DNA of 64,000 nt, taken from the NCBI RefSeq assembly GCF_001306135.1, contig NZ_LGKP01000006.1:1-64000 (forward strand), written 5' to 3'. Position 1 is the first letter of the stretch; each line of letters starts with the position of its first letter. Below the pieces are notes generated by a model. The model did no database searches. It was not told the origin of the DNA and saw nothing but the letters and a program-made list of their open reading frames with translations. A program made the translations under genes and the position numbers. Positions 8,612 through 16,001 of the stretch are shown here, piece by piece. This DNA is from Herpetosiphon geysericola (GTDB lineage Bacteria > Chloroflexota > Chloroflexia > Chloroflexales > Herpetosiphonaceae).

Positions 8612-9550
8612 ATGTTGACGATTCGCCAAACGAGCATGTTGATAAGCTTGCAGGATACGGGGCGCGCTGGGCTGCGCCATTGGGGCGTGCCTGCCAGCGG
8701 CGCACTCGATTGGTTGGCGCATAGTCTCGCTAGTCGCTTGGTTGGTAATGCAGCTGAGTTGGCCAGCCTCGAAATTACGGGCCCAGGCGCGCGGCTACAT
8801 TTCAGCGAGTTAACAATCATTAGTTTGGTTGGGGCCGATTTAGGCGCTGAGCTTGATGGCCAACCAATCGCACTTGGCAGAGCTTGGTTGGTGCGACCCA
8901 ATAGCGAGTTGAGTTTTAACCAACGGCGGCACGGCGCACGCTGCTATTTGGCAGTTGCTGGTGGCTTCAACATTACACCCCAACTTGGCTCGCAAAGCTG
9001 TTTGCTTGGGGCACCATGGTCGGGCTACTTGGCACAACCATTGAGAATCGGCGATCAATTAAGCTATAACCAACCAGATCTAAGCATTGCAGGCCGCAGC
9101 CTGGACACAACGTCCATTGATTCGAGCCAAAGCCTAATTCGCTATCTACCCAATCGCCGACTGGCTAACAAAATTCAGCGCCAGTTTCAAGCCCAAACCT
9201 GGTGTATTAGCAGCAAAAGCAATCGGATGGGCTATCGTTGCGCAGGCCAAGCCTTAGCCGCCCCAGCCAAGCCAGTCCGTTCGTTTGGAGTTGTGCCAGG
9301 CACGATTCAGCTGCCACCAGATGGCCAGCCGATTGTGCTTTTGGCCGATGCCCAAACCACTGGCGGCTATCCGGTGCTTGGAGTGGTCATTCGAGCCGAT
9401 TTGCCAAAACTCGCCCAGCGTTTGCCTTCTGAGTATTTGCAATTTCAGCCAATTGGGCTTACACTAGCTGAACGCGCTTTTGCAGAACAACTGAATCTCC
9501 TCAAGGCCAACTTCGAGCTAGAACCACTCATTCTTGGGACACCAATTTAA
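8612..9550 (+). CDS. pxpC: 5-oxoprolinase subunit PxpC (biotin-dependent carboxylase-like, KipA family)
   Basis: PxpC works with PxpA and PxpB to hydrolyse 5-oxoproline (pyroglutamate), a spontaneous damage product of glutamine and glutamate, to glutamate using ATP. The 312 residues cover the whole family domain (E. coli YbgK is about 310). Characteristic segments are SLQDTGRAGLRHWGVPASGA near the N-terminus (family signature QDxGRxGxxxxGVxxSGAxD), NxAxLExTGPG-like LEITGPG, AVAGGF, and LADAQTTGGYPVLGVVI near the C-terminus. Unlike the usual pxpBCA cluster, pxpB lies at 26855 and pxpA at 38590, on the same strand. There is no clear ribosome-binding site before this ATG, and TATACT sits seven bases upstream. 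Confidence 0.9.
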   Translation: MLTIRQTSMLISLQDTGRAGLRHWGVPASGALDWLAHSLASRLVGNAAELASLEITGPGARLHFSELTIISLVGADLGAELDGQPIALGRAWLVRPNSELSFNQRRHGARCYLAVAGGFNITPQLGSQSCLLGAPWSGYLAQPLRIGDQLSYNQPDLSIAGRSLDTTSIDSSQSLIRYLPNRRLANKIQRQFQAQTWCISSKSNRMGYRCAGQALAAPAKPVRSFGVVPGTIQLPPDGQPIVLLADAQTTGGYPVLGVVIRADLPKLAQRLPSEYLQFQPIGLTLAERAFAEQLNLLKANFELEPLILGTPI

Positions 9551-9619
9551 GCTTAACCCCATGGTACTAACTCTCTATTCCCCAAAAAGATTGTGCAAAA
9601 ATAAACAATAGCCTAAAAA

Positions 9620-9835
9620 TGTGGGTAAGTGTGGGATAATGTGGGATAACTTTTTGGAATTTGTCAATTTAATTCTTTTTCTAGAGCCATAATAACACAA
9701 ATGTTTCAAATAATTATAAAACCCGCTTGTTAATAAAAACACATGTTCTGAATACTATCCCCAAATTGCTTAAGTTACCCCCAAAAATGTGGATAACCAT
9801 GTGGGATATGTGGGAAACTTGGGATATGTGGGATA
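9620..9835. repeat. Phased TGTGGGATA iterons upstream of pyrD
   Basis: Three head-to-tail units start at 9620, 9630 and 9640 (TGTGGGTAAG, TGTGGGATAA, TGTGGGATAA), spaced exactly 10 bp. A second group starts at 9788 (TGTGGATAA, a perfect DnaA-box consensus), 9800, 9809, about 9818 and 9827, spaced 9-12 bp. The 130 bases between the groups are A+T-rich. The second group ends 25 bases before the pyrD -10. This could be a protein-binding array (DnaA or a dedicated regulator). The 364-base gap has no gene. Confidence 0.75.
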
Positions 9836-9859
9836 TTTCATGGCCCGCAAATGATTGTG

Positions 9860-9865
9860 TATAAT
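9860..9865 (+). promoter_or_regulatory. -10 element of pyrD
   Basis: A perfect TATAAT at 9860-9865 has TTCATG as a weak -35 seventeen bases upstream (9837-9842), immediately after the iteron array. The implied 5' leader is about 43 bases. Confidence 0.5.
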
Positions 9866-9914
9866 CGCCAAGGCAAGCGAGTGTCGCTGCCATTCGCACC
9901 TATGTGAGGCTTTT

Positions 9915-10985
9915 ATGCATATCTATCAGCTTGCAAAGGCATTATTATTTCGTTTAGCACCAGAAAAAGCCCATCGAATTACGACTGTTGGGCTTGATTT
10001 AGCTACGTATTTACCATTTTCCTCAAATATATTCCGTTCTTTTCATCACAATGACCCAATACTTAATACACATTTGTGTGGGTTAACGTTCAATAATCCT
10101 GTTGGTTTAGCTGCTGGTTTCGATAAAGATGGTACACATATTCGTGGTATGCGCCAATTGGGCTTTGGTTTTTTGGAATTAGGCACAGTTACGCCCAAAC
10201 CACAAGCTGGCAACGAACAGCCGCGTTTATTTCGTTTAGTCGAAGATCAGGCATTAATTAACCGTATGGGATTTAATAATGCAGGGATTGAAGCCTTAGC
10301 CTTACGTTTAGCCAAACAGCCGCGTTTAATTCCACTGGGCATTAATTTGGGCAAAAATAAAAACACTCCCAATGAACAAGCAGCTGATGATTATCGCCAA
10401 GGAATTAACTTGCTTGGCGAATATGCAGATTATATTGTGATCAATATTTCTTCACCCAACACGCCAGGTTTACGTGAACTTAGTCGCCGCGAACCATTAA
10501 CCGAATTATTGCAGGTTGTGCAAACTGCCCGCCAACAATTACGCCATCAAGCGCCATTGTTCGTCAAACTCTCGCCCGACGAAGATCGCGCTGGTTTAGA
10601 TGCAGCACTTGGCGCAGCGCTTGATGCTGGGGTTGACGGGATTATCGCCACCAATACAACCATCAACCGCGAAAACTTACGTTCAGCTCAGCACACCGAA
10701 ACTGGCGGATTAAGTGGTGCGCCGCTCAAAACCAAAGCCTTGCAAACCCTCAAATATATCTATCAAAGCACAAATGGCAAGCTGCCATTGATTGGCGTTG
10801 GTGGCATTGCTAATGGCCACGATGCTTACGAACGGATTTTGGCTGGCGCGAGCGCAATCCAACTCTATACCAGCCTAATTTATGCTGGGCCACAATTGGT
10901 AAGTACAATCAACCGTGAGCTAGCTGCATTGTTGCGGCGCGATGGCTTTAATTCGATTCAAGCAGCGGTTGGGTCAGCAATTTAA
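9915..10985 (+). CDS. pyrD: Dihydroorotate dehydrogenase (quinone), class 2
   Basis: Membrane-associated flavoenzyme that oxidises dihydroorotate to orotate with quinone as acceptor, the fourth step of pyrimidine synthesis. The start is ATG 9915 (MHIYQLAKALLF), preceded by GTGAGG; an upstream in-frame ATG at 9855 overlaps the promoter. The 356 residues match class 2 enzymes, including the amphipathic N-terminal helix (residues 1-40, ending PEKAH) used for membrane binding. Visible motifs are VGLAAGFDKDG, NRMGFNN, GINLGKNKNT and NISSPNTPGLR with the catalytic-base serine of class 2 enzymes. FMN-phosphate contacts are in GVGGI and AIQLYTSLIY. It stands alone rather than in a pyr operon. Confidence 0.95.
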   Translation: MHIYQLAKALLFRLAPEKAHRITTVGLDLATYLPFSSNIFRSFHHNDPILNTHLCGLTFNNPVGLAAGFDKDGTHIRGMRQLGFGFLELGTVTPKPQAGNEQPRLFRLVEDQALINRMGFNNAGIEALALRLAKQPRLIPLGINLGKNKNTPNEQAADDYRQGINLLGEYADYIVINISSPNTPGLRELSRREPLTELLQVVQTARQQLRHQAPLFVKLSPDEDRAGLDAALGAALDAGVDGIIATNTTINRENLRSAQHTETGGLSGAPLKTKALQTLKYIYQSTNGKLPLIGVGGIANGHDAYERILAGASAIQLYTSLIYAGPQLVSTINRELAALLRRDGFNSIQAAVGSAI

Positions 10986-11074
10986 CGCTACAGAGGTGAA
11001 CATAAGTCACCCATATGGCAAAACCAAGATGACACCAGAGCATGACATAACTGGTTGCGCTGCTATAGGGGGCG

Positions 11075-11083
11075 TGGTAAGAT
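11075..11083 (+). promoter_or_regulatory. Extended -10 promoter of the bifunctional nuclease gene
   Basis: TGGTAAGAT (11075-11083) has the TGn-TAnnAT form of an extended -10. It lies about 70 bases before ATG 11152. No good -35 is seen. Confidence 0.4.
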
Positions 11084-11151
11084 GCAACGCAAGGGAGCGG
11101 CATTAATTCATAAGTATGCACCACGATGATGCATAGAAAGGTTTCAGCGTT

Positions 11152-11688
11152 ATGGTTCGTGTCCAGGTTGATAGCATACGCTTTAGTCTACTCACACAAC
11201 AACGGATTGTTGTCCTACGGGAGCTGAACAGCCGTCGCTATGTGACAATCTGGATCGGCCCGTTTGAAGCCGATGCAATTGCACTAGCCGTCCAAGGCCA
11301 TGAGCCACCTCGCCCAATGACCCACGACCTGCTTTTGGCCACCGTTAAAGCACTGGGCGGCACGATTCGCGAAGTTGTAGTTAGCGATTTTCGCGATAGC
11401 ACCTTTTTTGCCCGCTTAGTCATCGATAACAATGGCCAAGCGATCGAGCTTGATTCACGTTCTAGCGATGCAATTGCCTTGGCAGTTCGCGCCGAAGCCC
11501 CTATTTTCGTGGCCGACCATGTGATGGAAGAATTGGGCCATATGATGGACGACCAAGACGAAAGCGAAGATATTCCAACAACATCGGTTTCGCAGGCCGA
11601 GCCTGAGGCTGCCCCAACAACCGATGAAGAAGAGCTTTCGATCTTCCGTAAATTCATCGACTCAATCGATCCAGAATCGGATCAATAA
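11152..11688 (+). CDS. Bifunctional nuclease family protein (DUF151)
   Basis: 178 residues. The N-terminal 125 residues are the DUF151/BFN domain. It begins MVRVQVDSIRFSL, and contains the family pattern of IWIGPFEADAIAL, RPMTHDLL, ARLVIDNNG and ELDSRSSDAIALAVRAEAPIFV. Members were described as nucleases acting on DNA and RNA; the true role in bacteria is unsettled. The C-terminal 50 residues are acidic and low in complexity (MMDDQDESED... and TTDEEE). The gene is transcribed alone, between an extended -10 promoter and a strong terminator. Confidence 0.9.
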   Translation: MVRVQVDSIRFSLLTQQRIVVLRELNSRRYVTIWIGPFEADAIALAVQGHEPPRPMTHDLLLATVKALGGTIREVVVSDFRDSTFFARLVIDNNGQAIELDSRSSDAIALAVRAEAPIFVADHVMEELGHMMDDQDESEDIPTTSVSQAEPEAAPTTDEEELSIFRKFIDSIDPESDQ

Positions 11689-11711
11689 GAAACCCATTAT
11701 CCGCTCCTTTT

Positions 11712-11744
11712 GCCGTCACTGAAGCTTCAGTGGCGGCTTTTTTT
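11712..11744 (+). terminator. Rho-independent terminator of the bifunctional nuclease gene
   Basis: GCCGTCACTGAAG (11712-11724) pairs with CTTCAGTGGCGGC (11725-11737), with one T-G wobble and almost no loop, followed by seven Ts (11738-11744). Confidence 0.9.
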
Positions 11745-11765
11745 GGCTAAAATCAAGCCTGCATC

Positions 11766-12175
11766 TTATCCACAGCTATCCACAGCTATCCACAGGCTCA
11801 TGCAGCGCTCATGTTATCCAGAGGTTTTCCACCAAGTTATCAGCAGCTTTTCCACAAAACATCCACGATCAGGATCTACTATATCTAGGGCTATGCACAT
11901 GCTGAGTAGCCTAGATGTAGCGTTATCCCCGTTTATTCGCCAGTTATCCCCAAAATTATCCACAAATTGGGGATAACTAGCCCTTTGCTGTGGAAAACTA
12001 GCCAACATGTGGACAGACATGGGGAAACCATGTTGGCAGATCGTGCACAAGAATCCACAGCATGCGCCTATCCCCAAAAGCATGGGGAACATGGGGAAAC
12101 TCGTCCACGATCTATCCCGATCAAGCATGGCGCATTAGAAGAGCATGAAAAGCGATCTTTCCACAAATCCACATG
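11766..12175. other. DnaA-box cluster, candidate replication origin
   Basis: Three head-to-tail boxes at 11766, 11776 and 11786 (TTATCCACA, CTATCCACA, CTATCCACA) are spaced exactly 10 bp. More follow in both orientations: TTATCCAGA 11814, TTTTCCACC 11825, TTTTCCACA 11848, TTATCCCCG 11923, TTATCCCCA 11944, TTATCCACA 11956, TGGGGATAA 11968 and TGTGGAAAA 11989, then looser GTCCACGA and TTTCCACA sites to 12175. An A+T-rich stretch (12185-12400) follows and could unwind. This is the layout of a bacterial oriC, but dnaA is not adjacent in the window. The 745-base gap holds no credible gene. Confidence 0.55.
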
Positions 12176-12388
12176 CTCTACTGTTAACGTCTATTTCATG
12201 ATCCTTATTAAATAATATATTGGGGAAATCCCCAATGCTACGCATTGGATTAAGCCTAATTGAAATAAAGCGATTGAAGGTTCAAATCAACGAAATTAGC
12301 GTAGCCCTACCATATAATTTTTTACTTTATCTATATATTTAGATGCTTATTTGCCTGGATTTAATCTGTGTAAATGCTTTTTAAAGTA

Positions 12389-12397
12389 TGCTAGGAT
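12389..12397 (+). promoter_or_regulatory. Extended -10 promoter of the response-regulator gene
   Basis: TGCTAGGAT (12389-12397) matches the TGn extended -10 pattern seen before several genes here, and lies 36 bases before ATG 12434. Confidence 0.4.
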
Positions 12398-12433
12398 GTA
12401 GGTAGCCATTTCTAGTGAAGACGGAGCTTTGTT

Positions 12434-13030
12434 ATGTCTGATGAGCAGCGAGCCACGATTCGGATTTTATTGGCCGAAGATAACGAACTTGTGGCCTTGA
12501 CCATGGAAGAATATCTGACCGATTTGGGCTATCAGGTTGTGGGTGTTGCCCGCACCGGAACCCAAGCCTTAGAACTGGCGCGCCAATTAGACCCAGATAT
12601 GGCGATTCTTGATGTTAAGTTGCCAGAATTGGAAGGAACCGAGGTTGCCGCGCGCCTGTATGCTGAGCGTCCAATGCCAATTGTGATGGTTACCGCCTTT
12701 ACCGACCGTGACACGATTCGCAAAGCTGAACGAGCTGGAGCATTGGGCTACTTGGTCAAGCCAGTAACGATGGAAGCATTAACCCCAGCGATCGATATCG
12801 CCTTAGCGCGCTTTGCCGAAATTCGGGCCTTGCGCCAAGAAGTTGATGCCTTGCACGAATCGCTGGAAGCACGCAAATTGATTGAACGGGCCAAGGGTAT
12901 TTTGATGCAGCGCCTGAATATTAGCGAACACGATGCCTATGAGCGTTTGCGTCATCGTGCTCGTGAAAAGCGGGTTAAACTCAAAGATGTAGCCCAAACC
13001 ATTATCGATGCTGAAGCCTTGCTCTCATAA
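12434..13030 (+). CDS. Response regulator with ANTAR RNA-binding output domain
   Basis: 198 residues. Residues 10-125 form a CheY-like receiver: acidic pair E15-D16, phospho-acceptor D60 in AILDVKLPELEG, the TAFTD switch region and K in YLVKP. Residues about 140-195 form an ANTAR domain with the signature LIERAKGILMQR...AYERLRHRAREKR...DVAQTII. ANTAR proteins bind paired hexanucleotide hairpins in nascent RNA and prevent transcription termination. No histidine kinase gene is adjacent, so the partner is unknown. CGGAG precedes the ATG. The gene is alone between the origin-like region and a stem-loop. Confidence 0.93.
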   Translation: MSDEQRATIRILLAEDNELVALTMEEYLTDLGYQVVGVARTGTQALELARQLDPDMAILDVKLPELEGTEVAARLYAERPMPIVMVTAFTDRDTIRKAERAGALGYLVKPVTMEALTPAIDIALARFAEIRALRQEVDALHESLEARKLIERAKGILMQRLNISEHDAYERLRHRAREKRVKLKDVAQTIIDAEALLS

Positions 13031-13086
13031 TTGCCCCAGCATTGTTGTTGTTTGCATTTGGTCTTTTTGCGCTATTCAATAGGTTT

Positions 13087-13120
13087 GAAGCGCCCTTGTG
13101 GATTTCCACAAAGGCGCTTC
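13087..13120. terminator. Long stem-loop between convergent genes
   Basis: GAAGCGCCCTTGTGGA and TCCACAAAGGCGCTTC pair over 16 positions with a single C-A mismatch around a two-base loop. It separates the ANTAR gene from the convergent gene at 13127. Neither strand shows a T-run after it, so termination is inferred from position. Confidence 0.5.
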
Positions 13121-13126
13121 AAGCGA

Positions 13127-13570
13127 TTAAGCGAGCACAACTACCGTGGGGTTGTGTTGGTGAATTTTGACCTGTACCGTATCGCCAGCATCGGGAGCTT
13201 TGAGCAGCTCAAGGAAAGGATAGATTTTGAGGGTGGTTTGTTCGAGTTTTAATTCAAGCTCAAATTCGAAAATCCGGCGGCCATAAGTCCCGCGCAACCA
13301 ACCGGTTGGGGTTGCGCTCAGCACCGTTGCGGTTTGAATTTTGCCGTTGAGCTTGGCTTCGCATTCTGCTGGCGGGCTGTACAAGTGCATTCCATGGCGA
13401 ATTGCCTTGAATATTAAGCCCGCAATTAGGGCTAGCAGCAGCGTCATGGTGATGCCCAGCGAAAAGCCGGCCATTTGGGCCACCCCAACTGCTGGAATAA
13501 AGAGCGAAATCGCGAGCACTAACAACACTGCATCAACCCACAAGCCACGGAGGCGTTTGGCAACTGGCAT
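13127..13570 (-). CDS. Hypothetical membrane protein with C-terminal beta-rich domain
   Basis: About 147 residues, family not recognised. Two adjacent hydrophobic segments (roughly residues 10-30 and 34-54) are followed by a soluble part of about 85 residues containing PPAECEAKLNGK and ending in QVKIHQHNPTVVVLA. That part is rich in alternating beta-type residues and may be a small OB- or Sm-like fold. GAGGA is nine bases before ATG 13570; the ATG at 13579 sits directly on the same GAGGA and is less likely. The gene converges with the response regulator and has no functional partner nearby. Confidence 0.6.
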   Translation of the reverse strand: MPVAKRLRGLWVDAVLLVLAISLFIPAVGVAQMAGFSLGITMTLLLALIAGLIFKAIRHGMHLYSPPAECEAKLNGKIQTATVLSATPTGWLRGTYGRRIFEFELELKLEQTTLKIYPFLELLKAPDAGDTVQVKIHQHNPTVVVLA

Positions 13571-13608
13571 AACTAGCATTCCTCAGCATTTTATAAATCG
13601 AAGTATAT

Positions 13609-14730
13609 TTATCCACGAATAATTATATCGATGATCGGTCTACATGCATATGTACGCCCTTTTTGTTTACCAGAAATTTCTTCAATAATTTCTAGCGATT
13701 GAAGCTCATCAATGACTGGTTGAATAGATGTATGGTATCGTCCTGTATAATCAGTTATATCGCGGATAGTCCTGATAGGATGATGGAAAAAGACCTCTAA
13801 AACCTCTTGAGCAACTGATCGTTTGCGTGGTGAAATATCTTTTAATATTAGCTTCGGTAAATCAATAATAATATCTGTTAATTGAATTGTTGATTGGGCT
13901 TGGGTATAAATTCCATCAATAAAAAACTCAATCCATTCTAGCCAATTTCCCTCTTCGCGTACCGATTGTAGTAACCTATAGTATGTATCACGACGACTTT
14001 CAAAATATACGCTAGGATAAATTAGCGGTGCCGTAAGCAAGCCTTGTTGAATTAACTGAAGAATGATTAATAACCTTCCAACCCTACCATTACCGTCATG
14101 AAATGGATGAATAGTTTCGAATTGATAGTGAGTTAATGCGGATTGGATTAAGCGTGCTGAGCTTTGTTCACTATTAATATACTGTTCTAAGCCCGACATC
14201 AAGAATAAAACAAGTTCTGGTGGTGGTGGAACAAATGTAGCTTTATCGATGGTAATTTGATCTGTATTACCAATATAATTTTGAGCTTGCTTAAATGTTC
14301 CTGCTTGGCCTGATCCTCGAACACCATGTAAGAGGCGCTCATGAAGGCCCAAAATTAAATTAATTGAGATTGGAATACGTTCAAGTTCTGTGACTCCCCA
14401 GCGTAACGCTTCGGCATAATTCGCAACCTCACGTACTGCTTGACGTTCACTATCCTCAATTATTTGAAACCGAATAAGTTCATCAACTGAAGCAATTGTT
14501 CCCTCAATCGTAGAGCTTGCAATTGCCTCACGTTGTAATGAACTATAAATCAAAAGATCTGCATTTGGTAGTAATTTACGGCACATTTCTACTTTACCAA
14601 GAGCATGAGTTGTTTGCTCAATTTTATTCTGTAAAGCAGATGAGATGATTAATTCGGGGGGTAATGGATTTGGAAAAAATGTTTGATGCCCTGCCATTGA
14701 TCGAATATAGCGACCGCTTGGTGTTTCCAT
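13609..14730 (-). CDS. Fic-family protein with N-terminal inhibitory motif and winged-helix tail
   Basis: 373 residues. The Fic core carries HPFHDGNGRVGR (from H208), the active site that transfers AMP from ATP to hydroxyl groups of target proteins. N-terminal S72xxxE76-G77 in the SSTIEGT segment matches the class II inhibitory helix motif (S/T)xxxE(G/N), whose glutamate blocks ATP binding, so the enzyme is probably autoinhibited. The last 80 residues (from KRSVAQEVLEVF) look like a winged helix, which in such proteins can bind DNA. The gene is A+T-rich relative to its neighbours and probably transferred. A promoter overlapped by palindromes (14731-14837) suggests autoregulation. No antitoxin gene is adjacent. 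Confidence 0.9.
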   Translation of the reverse strand: METPSGRYIRSMAGHQTFFPNPLPPELIISSALQNKIEQTTHALGKVEMCRKLLPNADLLIYSSLQREAIASSTIEGTIASVDELIRFQIIEDSERQAVREVANYAEALRWGVTELERIPISINLILGLHERLLHGVRGSGQAGTFKQAQNYIGNTDQITIDKATFVPPPPELVLFLMSGLEQYINSEQSSARLIQSALTHYQFETIHPFHDGNGRVGRLLIILQLIQQGLLTAPLIYPSVYFESRRDTYYRLLQSVREEGNWLEWIEFFIDGIYTQAQSTIQLTDIIIDLPKLILKDISPRKRSVAQEVLEVFFHHPIRTIRDITDYTGRYHTSIQPVIDELQSLEIIEEISGKQKGRTYACRPIIDIIIRG

Positions 14731-14837
14731 AAAACTATCCTATTGACAAAAATACGCTAATTTGTCAATAGGATAGTTTTATTTAGGTTTAATGTCAATT
14801 TCTATTGACAGAAATAGGTACTTTTTGTCAATAGAAA
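14731..14837 (-). promoter_or_regulatory. Fic promoter with overlapping palindromic operators
   Basis: A 20-bp perfect inverted repeat (14731-14750 and 14761-14780; core CTATTGACAAA / TTTGTCAATAG) directly abuts the fic start codon. TGTCAAT/ATTGACA (14793-14799, 14804-14810) forms a second palindrome, and TTTCTATTGACA (14799-14810) with TGTCAATAGAAA (14826-14837) a third. Read on the minus strand, TTGACA (14793-14798) and TATCCT (14770-14775) with a 17-base spacer make a promoter. The operators therefore cover -35, -10 and the start region. Confidence 0.75.
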
Positions 14838-14869
14838 CAAGCTATTGAGTAATTCGCACAATAGCTTGT
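14837..14869 (-). terminator. Stem-loop after the lipoprotein gene
   Basis: ACAAGCTATTG (14837-14847) and CAATAGCTTGT (14859-14869) form a perfect 11-bp stem 15 bases past the lipoprotein stop codon. On the minus strand it is followed only by a weak TTTCTATT, and it touches the last Fic operator half-site. Confidence 0.55.
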
Positions 14870-14883
14870 CAGCTGAATTAAAT

Positions 14884-15918
14884 TTATTGGCAGCTTGTAG
14901 CTAGGGCTTGGTTAATTACGGCAGGGCTTTGTTCAATCGCTTCTAGGGCAAAACCTTGGATTTGCCAAGGCTGATCTGGCTCAGTGTTGTTGCGATGCAA
15001 CGTGACGCAGCCCACCTCAAATTGCAATTGCCCAGTTTTATCGGGGCTAAACCAAACCAGATTGGTCGAATAATAGATATTGCCAGCGCCAGCATCGCTT
15101 AAGCCTTGAGGGTTGATCAAGACTTGGTTGAACTGTTTGGTAGCAAATTGTTGGCTCCAAGCTGCCACATCGTTAGCTGGTTGCTCACGCCAATAGCTGA
15201 ATGCTTGAGCATAATCTGCTTGATTAAGCGCATTCGTGTAGAGTGTAAGCAATTGTTCTGGGGTTTGAGCTTCGTTTGGTTGGCTGGTTGCTGGGCAAAT
15301 TTGGCCAACGCGCTGATTTAATGTTTGCAAATCGTTGACCAGCTCGAATTGGCTGCCGCGGATTTGCCATGGCTCGCTTGGGCCATTGATGTTAACTCGA
15401 TGCAAATCGTAGCAACCAACAAAATATTGCCAACCTGCTTGGCGATCGTAGGCAATTAAGGCGGCGGCAACCCGCGCATGTTGATTGCCAGCTCCTACAT
15501 CAATCTCAACATTCGGATTGACTAAGACATCGACACTGAGCGTTTGCTCGTAGCCTTGCTCAAATTGATCAAACGGCATTGGCTCAAGCTCAAAATAGCT
15601 GTAGGCCCGTTGATATTCGGCGCGATTAACGGCGTTGTAAAAGCTGGCTAGCAAACTCAGCGGGCTTTGTTGATCGTCGAAAACAGCTAGATCTGCTTTG
15701 CTTGGTGGCGCTGGTTCAGTAACCACAACCGCAGTTTCAGCCACTGCGGGAGCGGCAGCGGCTTGGGTTGGGCTTGGCTGAGTTGGCTCGCTGCTGGCAG
15801 CAGGAATACTAGCGGTTGCTTGTTCCTGTAGAGGTTGTATTGGAGTTGGGGTGCTATTGCTACAGGCTGTGAGCAATCCAAGCCCCAAAATAAGCATCAG
15901 ACGTGAATAACGGTGCAC
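14884..15918 (-). CDS. Lipoprotein with two copies of an NTF2-like domain
   Basis: 344 residues, exported and lipid-anchored: a signal peptide ends in the lipobox LLTAC (C19). A Ser/Thr/Pro/Ala-rich linker (20-75) leads to two homologous domains of about 115 residues. Each has an LLxxFYNAVN/LLTLYTNALN start, a (R/Q)AYSYF / QAFSYW helix, an (N)P...(D)VGAGN / DAGAGN segment, and ends GC(Y/V)xLHR(V/N)N...PWQI(R/Q)G. This arrangement resembles the NTF2-like cone fold, but that assignment is an inference. Function is unknown. The start is GTG at 15918, chosen because AAAGGAGG lies five bases upstream. The site sits in the loop of a hairpin. Confidence 0.75.
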   Translation of the reverse strand: MHRYSRLMLILGLGLLTACSNSTPTPIQPLQEQATASIPAASSEPTQPSPTQAAAAPAVAETAVVVTEPAPPSKADLAVFDDQQSPLSLLASFYNAVNRAEYQRAYSYFELEPMPFDQFEQGYEQTLSVDVLVNPNVEIDVGAGNQHARVAAALIAYDRQAGWQYFVGCYDLHRVNINGPSEPWQIRGSQFELVNDLQTLNQRVGQICPATSQPNEAQTPEQLLTLYTNALNQADYAQAFSYWREQPANDVAAWSQQFATKQFNQVLINPQGLSDAGAGNIYYSTNLVWFSPDKTGQLQFEVGCVTLHRNNTEPDQPWQIQGFALEAIEQSPAVINQALATSCQ

Positions 15919-15940
15919 GATGGCCTCCTTTCATCGTGCA
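15914..15940 (-). promoter_or_regulatory. Hairpin presenting the ribosome-binding site of the lipoprotein gene
   Basis: On the minus strand TGCACGATG and CATCGTGCA form a perfect 9-bp stem whose nine-base loop is AAAGGAGGC, the Shine-Dalgarno sequence. The 3' arm contains the GTG start codon. Such a structure could limit or tune translation. Confidence 0.55.
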
Positions 15941-16001
15941 GTATACGCCGCCTTTGCTTGGTTGGGGGTGAGATTGCTATGATGCTATGCTGATAAGCTG
16001 A

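Noticed and set aside
11710-12215. Short open frames in the DnaA-box region
   Set aside because: They run through palindromic and repeated boxes on both strands, lack ribosome-binding sites and show no protein-like composition.
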